From positions 1-64,000 of the forward strand of contig JAOHEK010000006.1 in assembly GCA_028097405.1 (NCBI GenBank): DNA of 64,000 nucleotides, read 5' to 3'. Every line of letters begins with the position of its first letter. The first letter of the stretch is position 1. Below are positions 1 to 10,587 of the stretch, in pieces. The notes below the pieces were generated by a model. That model was not told where the DNA came from. It saw only the letters and a program-made list of their open reading frames with translations, and did not search any database. Origin of the DNA: Paracoccaceae bacterium (GTDB taxonomy: Bacteria > Pseudomonadota > Alphaproteobacteria > Rhodobacterales > Rhodobacteraceae). The position numbers and the translations under genes are program-made.

Positions 1-154
1 GCAAGGTCTTCGTCCAATCGCGCCGTCCGCCCCAAAGGAAGTGATCCATTTCAACAGGATGCGAAGGCGATCCAAGGATCAAACGGTTGCGTTCATCAAC
101 TGGATCGCGCTCAGGGTATGGAAAGGCATCATATTGCTCAGTGACCGAAACCAT
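1..154 (-). CDS. SAM-dependent methyltransferase, N-terminal fragment cut by window edge
   Basis: Only the first 51 codons lie in the window, and the gene continues past base 1. The readable N-terminus starts MVSVTEQYDAFPYPERDP and goes on with GSPSHPVEMDH and FGGRRDW-like residues (here LWGGRRDW). This opening is typical of a class I SAM-dependent methyltransferase family common in Rhodobacterales, whose SAM-binding motif would follow beyond the edge. The start at 154 is chosen because an AAAGGA ribosome binding site lies six bases upstream; a second in-frame ATG at 160 has no room for one. The gene diverges from ilvC, so the 159 bases between them should hold both promoters. The family assignment is from memory of the N-terminal motif; the substrate is unknown. 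Confidence 0.65.
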   Translation of the reverse strand, partial: MVSVTEQYDAFPYPERDPVDERNRLILGSPSHPVEMDHFLWGGRRDWTKTL

Positions 155-283
155 GGGCATTCCTTTTGACGACGGTAGAGATCTGAGCGCAAACTGCCAA
201 AGTGGGCGCACCAAGGGAAGTGATAAGTCTTGCCATCTGCGATTGCATCTAGCGCAGGTTTCGGTAGAAGCGCGTAAGTTTGA

Positions 284-1336
<1,053 letters not shown>

Positions 1337-1364
1337 TCTTCGACACACATTTAAAACCAAGGAC

Positions 1365-1394
1365 AAGCGGTGGATTTTCCACCGCTTTTCTTTT
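1365..1394 (+). terminator. intrinsic terminator after ilvC
   Basis: A nine-base stem AAGCGGTGG / CCACCGCTT with a five-base loop is followed directly by a T-rich run (TTTTCTTTT). It starts 29 bases after the ilvC stop codon. Confidence 0.85.
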
Positions 1395-1579
1395 GTGACT
1401 AACCCAATTTTCGACCGATGCCGCACAGCTTCATGGACAATGTAGTGCCCTAACTCCGGCTGTTGCTTTGCTCATTACACGCGTCCATCAAATAACGCCC
1501 AGTTTCTGAGTGGCCCTATTTTCGACACCTTTCAGCTGTCCATTAGCGTATCTTATTTTACGATACGGAGTATTTCAAA

Positions 1580-3004
1580 ATGGCCACTATTCGCGGCACA
1601 AGTTCCCAAGACACCCTGTTCGGCACAATTGAAGCCGACGACATTAGAAGCTTCGCCGGAAACGACCTTGTCGACGGCGGCAACGGAAACGACACAATCA
1701 ACGGCAACTCGGGCGACGACACCGTCTTAGGTGGCCTTGGCAATGACAGCCTCCTTGGCGGCAGTGGCAATGACGTAATCGAAGGCGGTGAAGGAAACGA
1801 CACAGTCAACGGCGGCAGCGGCGATGACACGGTTTTGGGCGGTCTTGGCAATGACAGGGTCATTGGCGGAAACGGCAATGATGTCGTGGACGGCGGGGCA
1901 GGAACCGACAAAGTCTATGGCGGCCGCGGCAATGACACGTTGTTCGGAGGAGAAGGTTCGGATTCGCTTTACGGCGGCAACGACGATGACACCCTTGATG
2001 GCGGTGCCGGAAACGACAAGCTTTATGGCGGCAACGGCTCGGACGTTCTGGTGGCCAGCACGGGCAACGACACCCTAAACGGCGGCGATGGCACAGATGT
2101 TGCCGTTTTCACGGGCAACCGCGCCGATTACACCGTCACCCAAATCAACGCCACGACCGTGATCGTGACCGACGCTGACGGCAATGCCGCACGGGTGGTT
2201 GAGATCGAAGGCTTCCAATTCGCTGACGTCACTCAGACATTTGACGAGGTTCACCAGCCCTATAGTAATCCCGATGACTTGTTCGTCGGCACGTCGACTG
2301 CCGAAACCTTCGACGGTGGTGCGGGCAACGACACGCTGACGGGCGACAACCTGTACGACGTCTTCTTTGGTGGCGAGGGCACCGACACATTCGATTTCTC
2401 GGACAACACAACCGGTGTTGCCGTAGTCGACTTTAGCATAGGGACCCCTTCGTCCGAGGGAGACCTGTTCGTTGCCTCAGTCGATGATAATGATATTTCG
2501 TCGACCACCGGGCGAAGCGACGGTGTCGAGCGGATGATTGGTACCGATCACGATGATCAATTCCAGATCGTCAACGGTGACGTCACCTACGTTGACGCCG
2601 GTGCAGGCGACGATGTCGTGCTTGGCTCATTCGGCGACGACACTATTCTAGGCGGAGATGGCAACGATATTCTAGCCGGGATCTTTGGCGACGACCTGAT
2701 CGAAACAGGCGATGGCTTTGATATCCTCTTTGTTGATCGCGATACTTTCAGTGGCCCGGCAACCGGCGATGGACACGACGTGGTCACGGACTTTGATCCG
2801 ACGCTGGATATGTTGATCGTGCAATATGACTCGCTCAACGAAACCTACGATCCTTTCGCCGACCTGACCCAAACCGCAGAAGGCGCTTTGTTAAACTACG
2901 CAACCGACGGTTCGGTTCTGTTGGAAGGCGTGGACGTGAACGATCTGACGATGTTCAACCTTATGACCATTCCAGAATTGATCGTCGACACCGGCGCCAT
3001 ATAA
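1580..3004 (+). CDS. RTX-type calcium-binding repeat protein
   Basis: The 474-residue protein carries many nonapeptide repeats of the form GGxGxDxx. They form one long block at roughly residues 28-170, a short one near 240-262 and another near 340-375, which should form parallel beta-rolls that bind calcium outside the cell. There is no N-terminal signal peptide. The C-terminal segment ([19 protein letters not shown] and what follows) resembles the C-terminal domains of proteins sent out by type I secretion. No catalytic domain is visible, so it may be a structural or adhesive surface protein. No type I secretion genes are nearby. A six-base stem CGTATC/GATACG at about 1547-1567 overlaps the ribosome binding site GGAG, which could modulate translation. 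The repeat region is also repetitive at DNA level (about 1663-2100). Confidence 0.85.
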   Translation: MATIRGTSSQDTLFGTIEADDIRSFAGNDLVDGGNGNDTINGNSGDDTVLGGLGNDSLLGGSGNDVIEGGEGNDTVNGGSGDDTVLGGLGNDRVIGGNGNDVVDGGAGTDKVYGGRGNDTLFGGEGSDSLYGGNDDDTLDGGAGNDKLYGGNGSDVLVASTGNDTLNGGDGTDVAVFTGNRADYTVTQINATTVIVTDADGNAARVVEIEGFQFADVTQTFDEVHQPYSNPDDLFVGTSTAETFDGGAGNDTLTGDNLYDVFFGGEGTDTFDFSDNTTGVAVVDFSIGTPSSEGDLFVASVDDNDISSTTGRSDGVERMIGTDHDDQFQIVNGDVTYVDAGAGDDVVLGSFGDDTILGGDGNDILAGIFGDDLIETGDGFDILFVDRDTFSGPATGDGHDVVTDFDPTLDMLIVQYDSLNETYDPFADLTQTAEGALLNYATDGSVLLEGVDVNDLTMFNLMTIPELIVDTGAI

Positions 3005-3016
3005 AACAATCTTCTC

Positions 3017-3044
3017 GCAGGCGGTCTCATCTTAGATCGCCTGC
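3017..3044. terminator. convergent hairpin between RTX gene and Lin0512 gene
   Basis: GCAGGCG at 3017-3023 pairs with CGCCTGC at 3038-3044, and the stem can extend with weaker GTCT/AGAT pairs. It lies between two convergent genes and overlaps the last codons of the minus-strand gene. There is no clear T run, so a terminator role is inferred from position. Confidence 0.45.
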
Positions 3045-3397
3045 ACCTTCGCCCGTGCAACATCCGCAGACAAAAACGCCTCGACCGCGGCTGTCGCCAC
3101 CACCGAAACCTCGCCGGTGTCAGGGTTTGTCACGTTCAATCCCCCCATCACCGCCACAACAGTCACCGACCCGCGCGGCAACCCGGCCTTAAGCGCGGCG
3201 CAGTCCACCGCGTCAGGGTCTTGCACGCCCACCGTCACACGCACGTCCATGTCTGTGTGGTCAATCCCCAAAGTGGGCAGCATCGGAATACTGGAATGGC
3301 GGATCGCATCTTCAATCGCGCGCGCTGCGGCCTTGGTGTAATCGGCCCCGTGCAGGTCGTTGCCGGTGCCCATCTCAATGATAAACCGCTGCATCAT
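3032..3397 (-). CDS. Lin0512 family protein (second of two paralogues)
   Basis: The 121-residue protein matches the Lin0512 family (TIGR02058), whose biochemical role is not established. Visible family traits are the N-terminal RFIIEMGTGNDLHG, a GADYTKAAARAIEDAI helix, and a C-terminal VVAVMGGLNV segment. The start overlaps the stop of the upstream gene in an ATGA arrangement, so the two are translationally coupled. It shares its fold and motif order with that neighbour but the sequence is well diverged, so the pair looks like an old duplication that may form a heteromer. The family assignment is firm from the motifs; the function is unknown. Confidence 0.8.
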   Translation of the reverse strand: MMQRFIIEMGTGNDLHGADYTKAAARAIEDAIRHSSIPMLPTLGIDHTDMDVRVTVGVQDPDAVDCAALKAGLPRGSVTVVAVMGGLNVTNPDTGEVSVVATAAVEAFLSADVARAKVQAI

Positions 3398-3735
3398 CCC
3401 ACCCCTTCGATTGAGACCGATATCGCGGCATTCGCGATCACCGTGGGCTTGCCACCGTCACTGCGCGGCACATCCAAACCACCCATCACAACCGAGATCC
3501 GCGGCTGACCGTAAGGAAACACCGCGGCCAGAACCGCGCGGTCAACCTTGTCGGGCTCAGCCACGCCGATCTCGACGTCCAGCACCATCGCGCCTTTATC
3601 AACGCCGAAAAGCTCGGCTAAATTGATCGAATTGTGCCATATCGCATCTTTCAGTGCGCGCACGGCGGCTTGCGTGTAATCTTGCCGTCTAAGCGACGTG
3701 CCCATGCCGAACTCTGTCAATAATCTTTTGCCCAA
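3394..3735 (-). CDS. Lin0512 family protein (first of two paralogues)
   Basis: This 113-residue paralogue of the next gene has the same layout: EFGMGTSLRRQDYTQAA near the start and ISVVMGGLDV near the end. The family's usual D-L-H-G loop reads S-L-R-R here, so the two copies differ at a position that is conserved in the family. The start is a TTG at 3735, chosen because a GGAAAGGG ribosome binding site sits about seven bases upstream and the N-terminus then matches its paralogue; the first in-frame ATG at 3705 would remove the conserved first strand. It is the promoter-proximal gene of a two-gene unit. The function is unknown. Confidence 0.78.
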   Translation of the reverse strand: MGKRLLTEFGMGTSLRRQDYTQAAVRALKDAIWHNSINLAELFGVDKGAMVLDVEIGVAEPDKVDRAVLAAVFPYGQPRISVVMGGLDVPRSDGGKPTVIANAAISVSIEGVG

Positions 3736-3797
3736 AGCAGCGCCCTTTCCGTTATGTCCCTGTCCTGCCCCGGCAGCCCCAAAGGCGCAAGACCGGA

Positions 3798-4241
3798 TCA
3801 GGATACAGCGCTATAGCGCCCCAAGACACCATCCCAACCACCGTTGTACCCAGCCCGTAACCCGGCACTGTTTTCAAGTGCTTCCCAGCCCGAGTGCGTT
3901 AAAGTGACTTGGGTTCCGGCAGCTTCAGATTGGAACTGCACATGTACTTTTGTCTTCTCATCGGGTGACTTACCGGGATGCCACGTCATCGCGAACGCCT
4001 CGCCCGGCGACCATTCCAGAATATGCCCCCAGACGTGTTTTGCCCCGTCAACGCCAGTCTCAACCAACGCTCCGCCCTTTTTAGCTTCCAGCATCAAAGC
4101 GTTCGGAACCTCTTTTTTGCCCGCGGAAACCGAATGGCTTTCGACGGGCCACCACTCCGAGATCCGTCGTGTAAACAGATCGAAAGCTGCTTTTGGATCC
4201 AGATTGACGTGAATGGTTTTTACGATCGGATGGGTGGTCAT
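3798..4241 (-). CDS. SRPBCC (AHSA1/START-like) domain protein
   Basis: The 147-residue protein has the START-like helix-grip fold of the Aha1-C-like SRPBCC group, with hallmarks VKTIHVNLDPKAAFDLFT at the start, WWPVESHSV, GHILEWSPGEAFAMTW in the middle and LTHSGWEAL near the end. Such domains bind hydrophobic ligands, and this ArsR-linked subgroup has no settled substrate. The start at 4241 gives an ATGA overlap with the ArsR gene; an upstream in-frame start would extend it inside the regulator gene and is unlikely. Pairing of an ArsR repressor with a downstream SRPBCC gene is a common arrangement, so it is probably controlled by that repressor. Confidence 0.88.
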   Translation of the reverse strand: MTTHPIVKTIHVNLDPKAAFDLFTRRISEWWPVESHSVSAGKKEVPNALMLEAKKGGALVETGVDGAKHVWGHILEWSPGEAFAMTWHPGKSPDEKTKVHVQFQSEAAGTQVTLTHSGWEALENSAGLRAGYNGGWDGVLGRYSAVS

Positions 4242-4558
4242 TTGGCCTGATCCTTTTCGGCAGCTTCGGAAAACGCAGTCAGTGCATCGCCCCACATCCG
4301 GTCGAGCCATGTACGCAAGTCATGCAAACGCTCAGCTTCAATCGCGTAAATGCGCCGGGTCCCGTCTTGTCGCACGCTCACCAGTCCGGCATCCGAAAGC
4401 ACTTTTAGGTGCTGAGACACCGCGGGTCGCGACACCGGCAAGGTTTCAGCCAAAGCGCCAACCGATGTCGGGGCTAAAGCGAGGCGTTCGAAAACCGCGC
4501 GACGCGTCGGGTCGGCTAGGGCTGAAAAGACGGGATCGAAGGCTTTTGAGTAAGTCAT
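4238..4558 (-). CDS. ArsR/SmtB-family winged-helix repressor
   Basis: The 106-residue protein is a winged-helix DNA-binding regulator. ALADPTRRAVFERLA forms the first helices, VGALAETLPVSRPAVSQHLKVL is the helix-turn-helix, and GTRRIYAIEAERL is the wing and last helix. No cysteine pair of the metal-sensing type is present, so it is probably not a metal sensor. It is the first gene of the two-gene unit with the SRPBCC protein. Its own start codon lies inside a perfect palindrome, and a second copy follows just upstream, which points to direct autorepression. Confidence 0.92.
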   Translation of the reverse strand: MTYSKAFDPVFSALADPTRRAVFERLALAPTSVGALAETLPVSRPAVSQHLKVLSDAGLVSVRQDGTRRIYAIEAERLHDLRTWLDRMWGDALTAFSEAAEKDQAK

Positions 4559-4582
4559 GACTTACCGTAAGCAATGACTTAC
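4550..4582. promoter_or_regulatory. double palindromic operator at the arsR-type start codon
   Basis: Two 16-base sites of the form GTAAG-N6-CTTAC lie 17 bases apart. GTAAGTCATGACTTAC at 4550-4565 is a perfect palindrome and contains the start codon; GTAAGCAATGACTTAC at 4567-4582 has perfect arms only. The spacing places both on nearby faces of the helix. The most likely ligand is the ArsR-type product itself. Confidence 0.7.
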
Positions 4583-4685
4583 ATTGAGTCAATATCTGAA
4601 GCCCAAGGCCGTGTCCAACATTCTCTGGTGATCACACAGTGCTTAAGGTAAACCCGGCGCTTGCCTCTATTGACAGGACGCCGCT

Positions 4686-5621
4686 TTGACACCCTCACAA
4701 GCCCCAGACATCACCACCCGCAGTTGGGTCATGGTCGTCGTTCTTGGTCTTGTCTGGGGTGGAACCTTTCCGGTGATCGAACTTGCGCTGACCGAGTTCA
4801 CGCCCTTCTGGCTCGCCGCAGGGCGCATAGGTTTTGCTGCCGTGCTGACACTTGCAATCTGGCAAGCCATGGGAGGCAAGCTGTTCGACACGGCCCCCAG
4901 CACCAGCGTAAAACTCAACCTTGTCGCCATCGGCGCGATGAGCACCGCCCTGCCCTTTATGCTGCTCTCATGGGGCCAGAATTACGTCACGGCGGGCTTT
5001 GCAGGTGTGTCGATGGCCTCGGTTGCGCTGATCGTCCTGCCGCTCGCGCATCTGCTGATCCCCGGCGAAACCATGACGCGCCGCAAGACCATTGGCTTTA
5101 TCATCGGTTTCCTGGGCGTCGCCGTCCTGATCGGACCGCAAGCCTTCTCGTCAAGCGGAGCAGCGGGTGAATTGCAGGGCCGTTTGGCCTGCCTCACGGC
5201 AGCCGCCTGTTACGCGGTGTCGTCCGTCACCATGCGGCGCCTGCCCGCCATGGACCCAGTGGGGCTTTCCGCAATCACCCTGTTGATCGGAGCCGTCATC
5301 GTCGTGACAGCCGCTCTCCTAGTCGAAGGCCTGCCGGTTTCACCGACCCCAAGGGGGTGGTTCTTAATCGCGCTTTTAGGCCTGATCCCCACAGCGGCGG
5401 CGAACCTACTGCGCGTCCTTGTGATCCGTTCGGCCGGGCCGACGTTCATGTCGCTGACCAACTATCAGGTCCCGCTCTGGTCGGTCGCTCTTGGGGTGTT
5501 GTTCTTGGGCGAGCCATTCCGCATGTCGCTTCTGGCCGCGATGGTGTTGATCCTGATCGGCGTCGCGCTGTCACAATGGGGCGCGCTTAGACAGATCTTT
5601 GCGGGTCGAAAAGGCGCTTAA
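4686..5621 (+). CDS. EamA/DMT-family membrane transporter
   Basis: The 311-residue protein has two EamA repeats and about ten transmembrane helices, with the family signature [15 protein letters not shown] in helix 1 and the repeat partner [20 protein letters not shown] in the second half. Members export amino acids or metabolites across the inner membrane, but the substrate cannot be read from sequence. The start is TTG at 4686, preceded by AGGACG at a suitable distance; an ATG sixteen codons on ([11 protein letters not shown]) is the alternative. The last four bases overlap the end of glmM, which converges on it. Confidence 0.85.
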   Translation: MTPSQAPDITTRSWVMVVVLGLVWGGTFPVIELALTEFTPFWLAAGRIGFAAVLTLAIWQAMGGKLFDTAPSTSVKLNLVAIGAMSTALPFMLLSWGQNYVTAGFAGVSMASVALIVLPLAHLLIPGETMTRRKTIGFIIGFLGVAVLIGPQAFSSSGAAGELQGRLACLTAAACYAVSSVTMRRLPAMDPVGLSAITLLIGAVIVVTAALLVEGLPVSPTPRGWFLIALLGLIPTAAANLLRVLVIRSAGPTFMSLTNYQVPLWSVALGVLFLGEPFRMSLLAAMVLILIGVALSQWGALRQIFAGRKGA

Positions 5622-6961
5622 GCGACGCCTTCCACCTCAGCGACGATACCATCAACGACGGCGTTCAAAAGCGTCTCGTCCTCGCACTCAGCCATGACGC
5701 GGATCAATGGCTCGGTTCCAGACTTGCGGATCAACAAACGCCCCGTCCCTTCCAGCTGAACCTCGGCATCTGCAATCGCCGCTTTAACCTGCGCGTTGTC
5801 CAACGGCTGCGAGCCTGCATCATAGCGCACGTTTTTCAAAAGCTGCGGAACCGGTTCAAAGGCTTGGCGCAGTGCGCTGGCCGGTTTCGACGTCCGTTTC
5901 ATTTCGGCCAAGAACTGAAGCCCGGCCAAAAGCCCGTCGCCCGTTGTCGCGTAATCGGTCATCACGATATGACCCGATTGTTCACCGCCCAGATTAAAGC
6001 CGCCCTGACGCATCGCTTCAACCACATAGCGATCCCCGACCGAGGTGCGTTTCAGAGCGATATCTTTCGAGGCCAGATAACGTTCCAACCCAAGGTTCGA
6101 CATGACGGTGGACACCAATGTGTTGCCCGCCAAACGTCCGTCGCTGGCCCATCGTGCTGCGAAAAGCCCCATGATTTGATCGCCATCAGCGACCGCTCCT
6201 GTTTCGTCGATGATCATCACGCGATCCGCGTCACCATCAAGGCAAATACCGACGTCCGCGCCGTGGGCCGCAACCGTTTCCGAGGCAAGTCGAGTATTCG
6301 TCGAGCCGCATCCTGCGTTGATGTTGGTGCCATCGGGTGAAATTCCGACGCTGATGATCTCGGCGCCCAACTCCCACAATACTTGCGGTGCCGCACGATA
6401 GGCCGCGCCATTCGCGCAATCGACAACCACCTTTAACCCCTCAAGCGTCAGCTTGGGCGGAAACGTAGACTTCACGCGCTCGACATAGCGGAAAAGACCA
6501 TCATCAATCCGCTTGGCCCGTCCGATATTGGCCGCATCGCTAACAGCAATGTCGCCAGCCATGATTGCTTCGATTTCCGCTTCCGCGTCGTCCGACAGCT
6601 TAAAGCCATCGGGGCCAAAGAACTTTATGCCGTTGTCTTCATGCGGATTATGGCTGGCCGAGATCATCACACCCACATCTGCGCGCATCGAGCGAACCAA
6701 AAGCCCGACGGCTGGCGTGGGCACGGGGCCAAGCAAAAGCACATTCATGCCTGTTGACGTAAAACCGGCAGTCAGAGCATTTTCGAACATATAGCCCGAA
6801 AGCCGCGTGTCCTTGCCAATCACCACCCGGTGCGCAGCAGACCCGTCACGGCGAAAGTATCTCCCGGCAGCGGCACCAAGCTTCAAAACGGTTTCCGCCG
6901 TCATCGGATGCACATTCGCGCGCCCACGGACGCCGTCTGTACCAAAAAATTTGCGTGTCAT
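5618..6961 (-). CDS. glmM: phosphoglucosamine mutase
   Basis: GlmM converts glucosamine-6-phosphate to glucosamine-1-phosphate for UDP-GlcNAc, and so for peptidoglycan and lipopolysaccharide. The protein is 447 residues, the usual length. Seen motifs are [13 protein letters not shown] at the start, the phosphoserine loop [16 protein letters not shown] near residue 100, the magnesium loop DGDADRV near residue 240, and the phosphate-binding [12 protein letters not shown] near the C-terminus. The start at 6961 is chosen because [10 protein letters not shown] is the family start; an open frame extends further upstream but without similarity. The folP/ftsH neighbours seen in many bacteria are absent here. 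Confidence 0.96.
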   Translation of the reverse strand: MTRKFFGTDGVRGRANVHPMTAETVLKLGAAAGRYFRRDGSAAHRVVIGKDTRLSGYMFENALTAGFTSTGMNVLLLGPVPTPAVGLLVRSMRADVGVMISASHNPHEDNGIKFFGPDGFKLSDDAEAEIEAIMAGDIAVSDAANIGRAKRIDDGLFRYVERVKSTFPPKLTLEGLKVVVDCANGAAYRAAPQVLWELGAEIISVGISPDGTNINAGCGSTNTRLASETVAAHGADVGICLDGDADRVMIIDETGAVADGDQIMGLFAARWASDGRLAGNTLVSTVMSNLGLERYLASKDIALKRTSVGDRYVVEAMRQGGFNLGGEQSGHIVMTDYATTGDGLLAGLQFLAEMKRTSKPASALRQAFEPVPQLLKNVRYDAGSQPLDNAQVKAAIADAEVQLEGTGRLLIRKSGTEPLIRVMAECEDETLLNAVVDGIVAEVEGVA

Positions 6962-7041
6962 ACTGCTCGACTTGCTGTTGTTGCTTTCAGGAGTGTAACA
7001 CGCCTGCGACCACAGCGGATACTGGTTTTGTCGCGCAAACC

Positions 7042-7713
7042 CTAGCGAGAGGCCAAACGGTTTGGTTGCTTGTAAAAGTGGTGAAAGCCGATGGTCGTCG
7101 TACGTGGGAAAACCTTCGACCACTTCGGGCGCACAGCCTTCGTATGGTAATGGGTGGCACCGCGGGTCAGCGTGCGTGGTGCACCGTCCAGCATGATCTT
7201 TGCCACTTTGCCAACCAATTCTTCTGCGCGATCATCGTGCATATGCTCGGGGCGGCCATCGCAGGTATAGCTGAACTGGCAGCGATGTATCGCGCCGGTT
7301 CCTTGATTGACCACAGCGCAGACCGTGTCTGGATACCGCGAGCTATCCACCCGGTTCAGGATCACCTCGGCCACACCGAACATGCCGGGAATAGTCTCGC
7401 CGCGTGCTTCAAAGTAAAGCGCTTCGGACAAGCACGACCATTCCTTGCCGCCAGTTGCTGCGGACATCGATTTCAAGGCCGAGCGGCTATAGTAACCATC
7501 CTTGTGCAAATCAGGCGTGATCACCAGTTTTGAAAGTCCCCGCTTGTGCAGACGTCTGACCGATTTGTCTTCCGCGTCGAACAAAGTATTCATTCGGGCG
7601 CTTAGATCAACCCGAGGGGCACCCGAGGTTCCAAGTGTCACATCAGCATGTGCGGCAGCACCAGACAAAGTTCCAATCAACGCGCAAAGCGTGAAAATCG
7701 AGGCCTTCTTCAT
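7042..7713 (-). CDS. SleB/CwlJ-like cell wall hydrolase
   Basis: The 223-residue protein starts with a Sec signal peptide ([20 protein letters not shown], cleavage expected after AHA). The C-terminal half is a Hydrolase_2 domain: [12 protein letters not shown] carries the catalytic glutamate, followed by [18 protein letters not shown] and the CQFSYTCDG loop, then GATHYHT near the end. This family cleaves glycan strands in peptidoglycan, here probably in the periplasm for wall turnover, since these bacteria do not sporulate. It is a separate transcription unit between glmM and the PPDK-like gene, all on the minus strand. Confidence 0.88.
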   Translation of the reverse strand: MKKASIFTLCALIGTLSGAAAHADVTLGTSGAPRVDLSARMNTLFDAEDKSVRRLHKRGLSKLVITPDLHKDGYYSRSALKSMSAATGGKEWSCLSEALYFEARGETIPGMFGVAEVILNRVDSSRYPDTVCAVVNQGTGAIHRCQFSYTCDGRPEHMHDDRAEELVGKVAKIMLDGAPRTLTRGATHYHTKAVRPKWSKVFPRTTTIGFHHFYKQPNRLASR

Positions 7714-7901
7714 TCGTTTTCCGTCCCCAGGTAGGCGCGTATCCGCAAGCTCAATACACGCTATCTTGTCATTCCCGTTCGAATACCCGCTAAATCGAGG
7801 AATATCCAGAAGCGGGACTTGGACAAAACAGGCCTATACGGGGGTAATTTCGGCAAGTTTTCGCCGATTCTTTTGACGTTCTACCACCGGTCGGTAAAAA
7901 G

Positions 7902-10452
7902 CTATTTAGAATGGTTGCGCTCGGCAACGACCAGTTGCGCAGCAGCAAGGCGTGCGACCGGAACGCGAAACGGCGAACAGCTAACATAATCGATTCCCGC
8001 CGCACGGCAAAAGGCAATGGATTCCGGATCGCCACCATGCTCGCCACAGATTGACAGTGAAATATCTTGCTTGGCAGCGCGCGCGCGCTCTGCCCCCAAA
8101 GACAACAACTCGCCCACGCCATCCACATCCAGCTTGTGAAACGGATCTTCGGGAAACACACCCTGACGCACATAGTCCGCCATGAACCGCCCGGCATCGT
8201 CACGCGACAAACCATAGGTCATCTGGGTCAGGTCGTTGGTGCCAAAGCTAAGGAACGAAACCTGTTCAGCAATGTCATGGGCGATCAATGCCGCACGCGG
8301 CGTTTCCACCATGACGCCCAGTTTATAATCCAGCTTAACGTCCGTTTGGGTTCGCACCGCTGCGGCTACCGCATCGATCCGACCCCGCACCAGTTCAACT
8401 TCCCGCGTTGCCGACACCAGCGGGATCATGATCTCGGGCACAACAACATGGCCGGCGTCGCTGGCCGCAATCGCTGCCATGAAAATCGCAGTTGCTTGCG
8501 CTTCGTAGATCTCGGGAACGGTCACGCCAAGACGGACGCCGCGCAGACCTAGCATCGGATTGAATTCTTCCAATGCTTCGACCCGGCGGGTTACCCGCGA
8601 CAAAGGCAGGTTCATCGCATCGGCCAAATCGCGCAGCCCGTCGCGGTTGTGGGGCAAAAACTCGTGAAGCGGCGGATCAAACAAACGAATGTTAACCGGC
8701 ATCCCGTCCATCAGACGGAACAGGTCAGTAAAGTCTTTCACCTGCATCGGCACCAAGCGTTCCAGCAAGGCCGCGCGCCCTTCGGAATCTTCCGCAAAGA
8801 TCATCTCGCGCATCAGCGTCAGGCGATCTTCGTCAAAAAACATGTGCTCGGTGCGGCAAAGCCCAATGCCCTCGGCCTCAAAGGTGCGAGCAACTCTGGC
8901 TTCTTCATAGGTGTCGGCATTGGCGCGCACACCGATATCGCGCACCTCGTCAGCCCACCCAAGCAATGTCCGGAACGCATCGTCCAGTTCCGGCTCGCTC
9001 AAAGGCACTTTGCCTTCCAAAAGCGTGCCCGTGGTGCCATCGATGGTGACCAGATCGCCGTCGTTGAACACGCGACCATCCTCGGCCGTCAATGTTTTGT
9101 CACGCAAGTTCAGTGAAATCTTTGACGCGCCCACAACGCCCGGAAGCCCAAGTCCGCGCGCAACCATTGCCGCGTGGCTGGTCATACCACCGCGCCCAGT
9201 CAGAACGCCTACGGATGCGTGCATACCGCGAATATCCTCGGACGAGGTTTCGCGCAGCACCAAAATAACCGCAACGCCTTGTGCTGCCGCCGCTTGGGCT
9301 TCGGACGAGCTAAACACAAGCTTACCTGTCGCCGCACCGGGGCTTGCTGCCACGCCGTTTGCCAGAATATCGCGGCTTGCGAATGGATCGACCTGACGAT
9401 GCATCAACTCGGTCAGCAAACCCGGCGAAATCCGCATCAAGGCGTCGTCTTTGGTGATCACACCGTCTTCCGCCAAGGCCACCGCAATCCGCACCGACGC
9501 CAAAGGACGACGCTGAATGCGCACCGCATCCAGAACGCTCAACTCACCACCGTCCAGCGTGAACTCGATCTGCATTTCTTCACGTAAACGCCGACGGCAC
9601 ATTGATCCATATTCGACCAACTTATCGAACGCTTCGGGGCAAAGCTCTTCCAGCGAAGCACCACGCTGATCACGCGTCAGAAAAACCGCACCCTCATCAG
9701 CCAAGGCATCGCGGCCCTGACTTTGGCTTAAATAACGCCCCGTAATCTGCGCCTCGCCCCGGTCTGACGTGACAAACTGAATGACGCCGGATCCCGATTC
9801 CGGCGGCCCAAGCCCCGGAGCCATCGCCTGCACAACCAGACCAAGGCCAGCCTCCTTAGGAGCGCCCCGCGCCTGCCGCAAAAACCGAGCCGAAGTGCCA
9901 TCCCAAGCCCGCGCCATCGATTTCAGAACATCCATCAATTGCCGCGCTGGATCCTGCGGAAAGGGTTCGTCCATCTCGTGTTCGTAGGCGTCCAGCATCG
10001 CCCGCAACGCATCTTCGTCTGTGTCGCTGTGACGCTCAAAAGCATCGGGATCAAGATGGGCGACGTTGACCGCATAGGTCTGCACGAACCGCGCATAAAG
10101 CTCATCCGCCGCCTCGTGGCCCAGAAGATTGGAATATTCGCCGTGGCGCGCATCGTTCATGCCGATGTTCAACACCGCACCCGGCCCCCCCCCAATCAGG
10201 GTCTTGGGACGATGGTCGAACAGATACCAATGGCGCTTTGCCGAAATGCGACAGGATACCTGCCGTATCGATGCTATTGCCAGTGGAAATACTACGCACG
10301 GTTGAAAACGGAAGAGCGACGGTTAAAGGAACAGGTAAGTTTAACCGAATGAGACGCTGAAGACACTTTGCACGACCACCATGCGAATCACCCGCCATTG
10401 GCGTGGTTTCGTCAATGACGACAAACTCTTCAATTTGCACACGTTTCTGCAC
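7902..10452 (-). pseudogene. ppdK: PPDK-like PEP-utilising enzyme, frameshifted at a 9-base G tract
   Basis: Two open frames together give about 848 residues of a pyruvate,phosphate-dikinase-like enzyme. The first (10452 down to about 10185) starts at a GTG with AAGGA upstream and holds GDSHGGRAKCLQRL and SVRPSSQDPDWGG. The second continues with VLNIGMNDARHGEYSNLL, the phosphohistidine loop GRGGMTSHAAMVARG near overall residue 425, and the PEP-binding barrel with GTNDLTQMTYG, ICGEHGGDP and YVSCSPFRVPVARLAAAQ. The switch occurs in nine G residues (C at 10185-10193); with eight G the frame reads through as WGGPGAVLN. All downstream catalytic motifs are intact, so the break is recent, a phase-variable state or a sequencing error. 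The usual PPDK loop MPGMMDTVLN is replaced by DWGGPGAVLN, so true PPDK activity (ATP + Pi + pyruvate to PEP) is likely but not certain. Confidence 0.85.
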
Positions 10453-10475
10453 TGCAGCGATTCCTTATGAACGGC

Positions 10476-10503
10476 AGAATACAAAAATAGTATTGACGTT
10501 CAA
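10476..10503 (-). promoter_or_regulatory. putative promoter of the PPDK-like gene
   Basis: On the minus strand TTGAAC (10498-10503) and TATTCT (10476-10481) are separated by 16 bases, about 24 bases upstream of the GTG start. It lies in the 135-base gap after glyS. Confidence 0.35.
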
Positions 10504-10587
10504 GTAAGGTAATAGTGTGATGACAATATGCCTCAGATACGTTGCAACGCTGCAGCGCAGAATTGGCCATTTTTCGGCCAGAAGCCG

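Noticed and set aside
1663-2100. A possible CRISPR-like repeat array
   Set aside because: The periodicity is 27 bases with degenerate units in frame, and it encodes the RTX nonapeptides.
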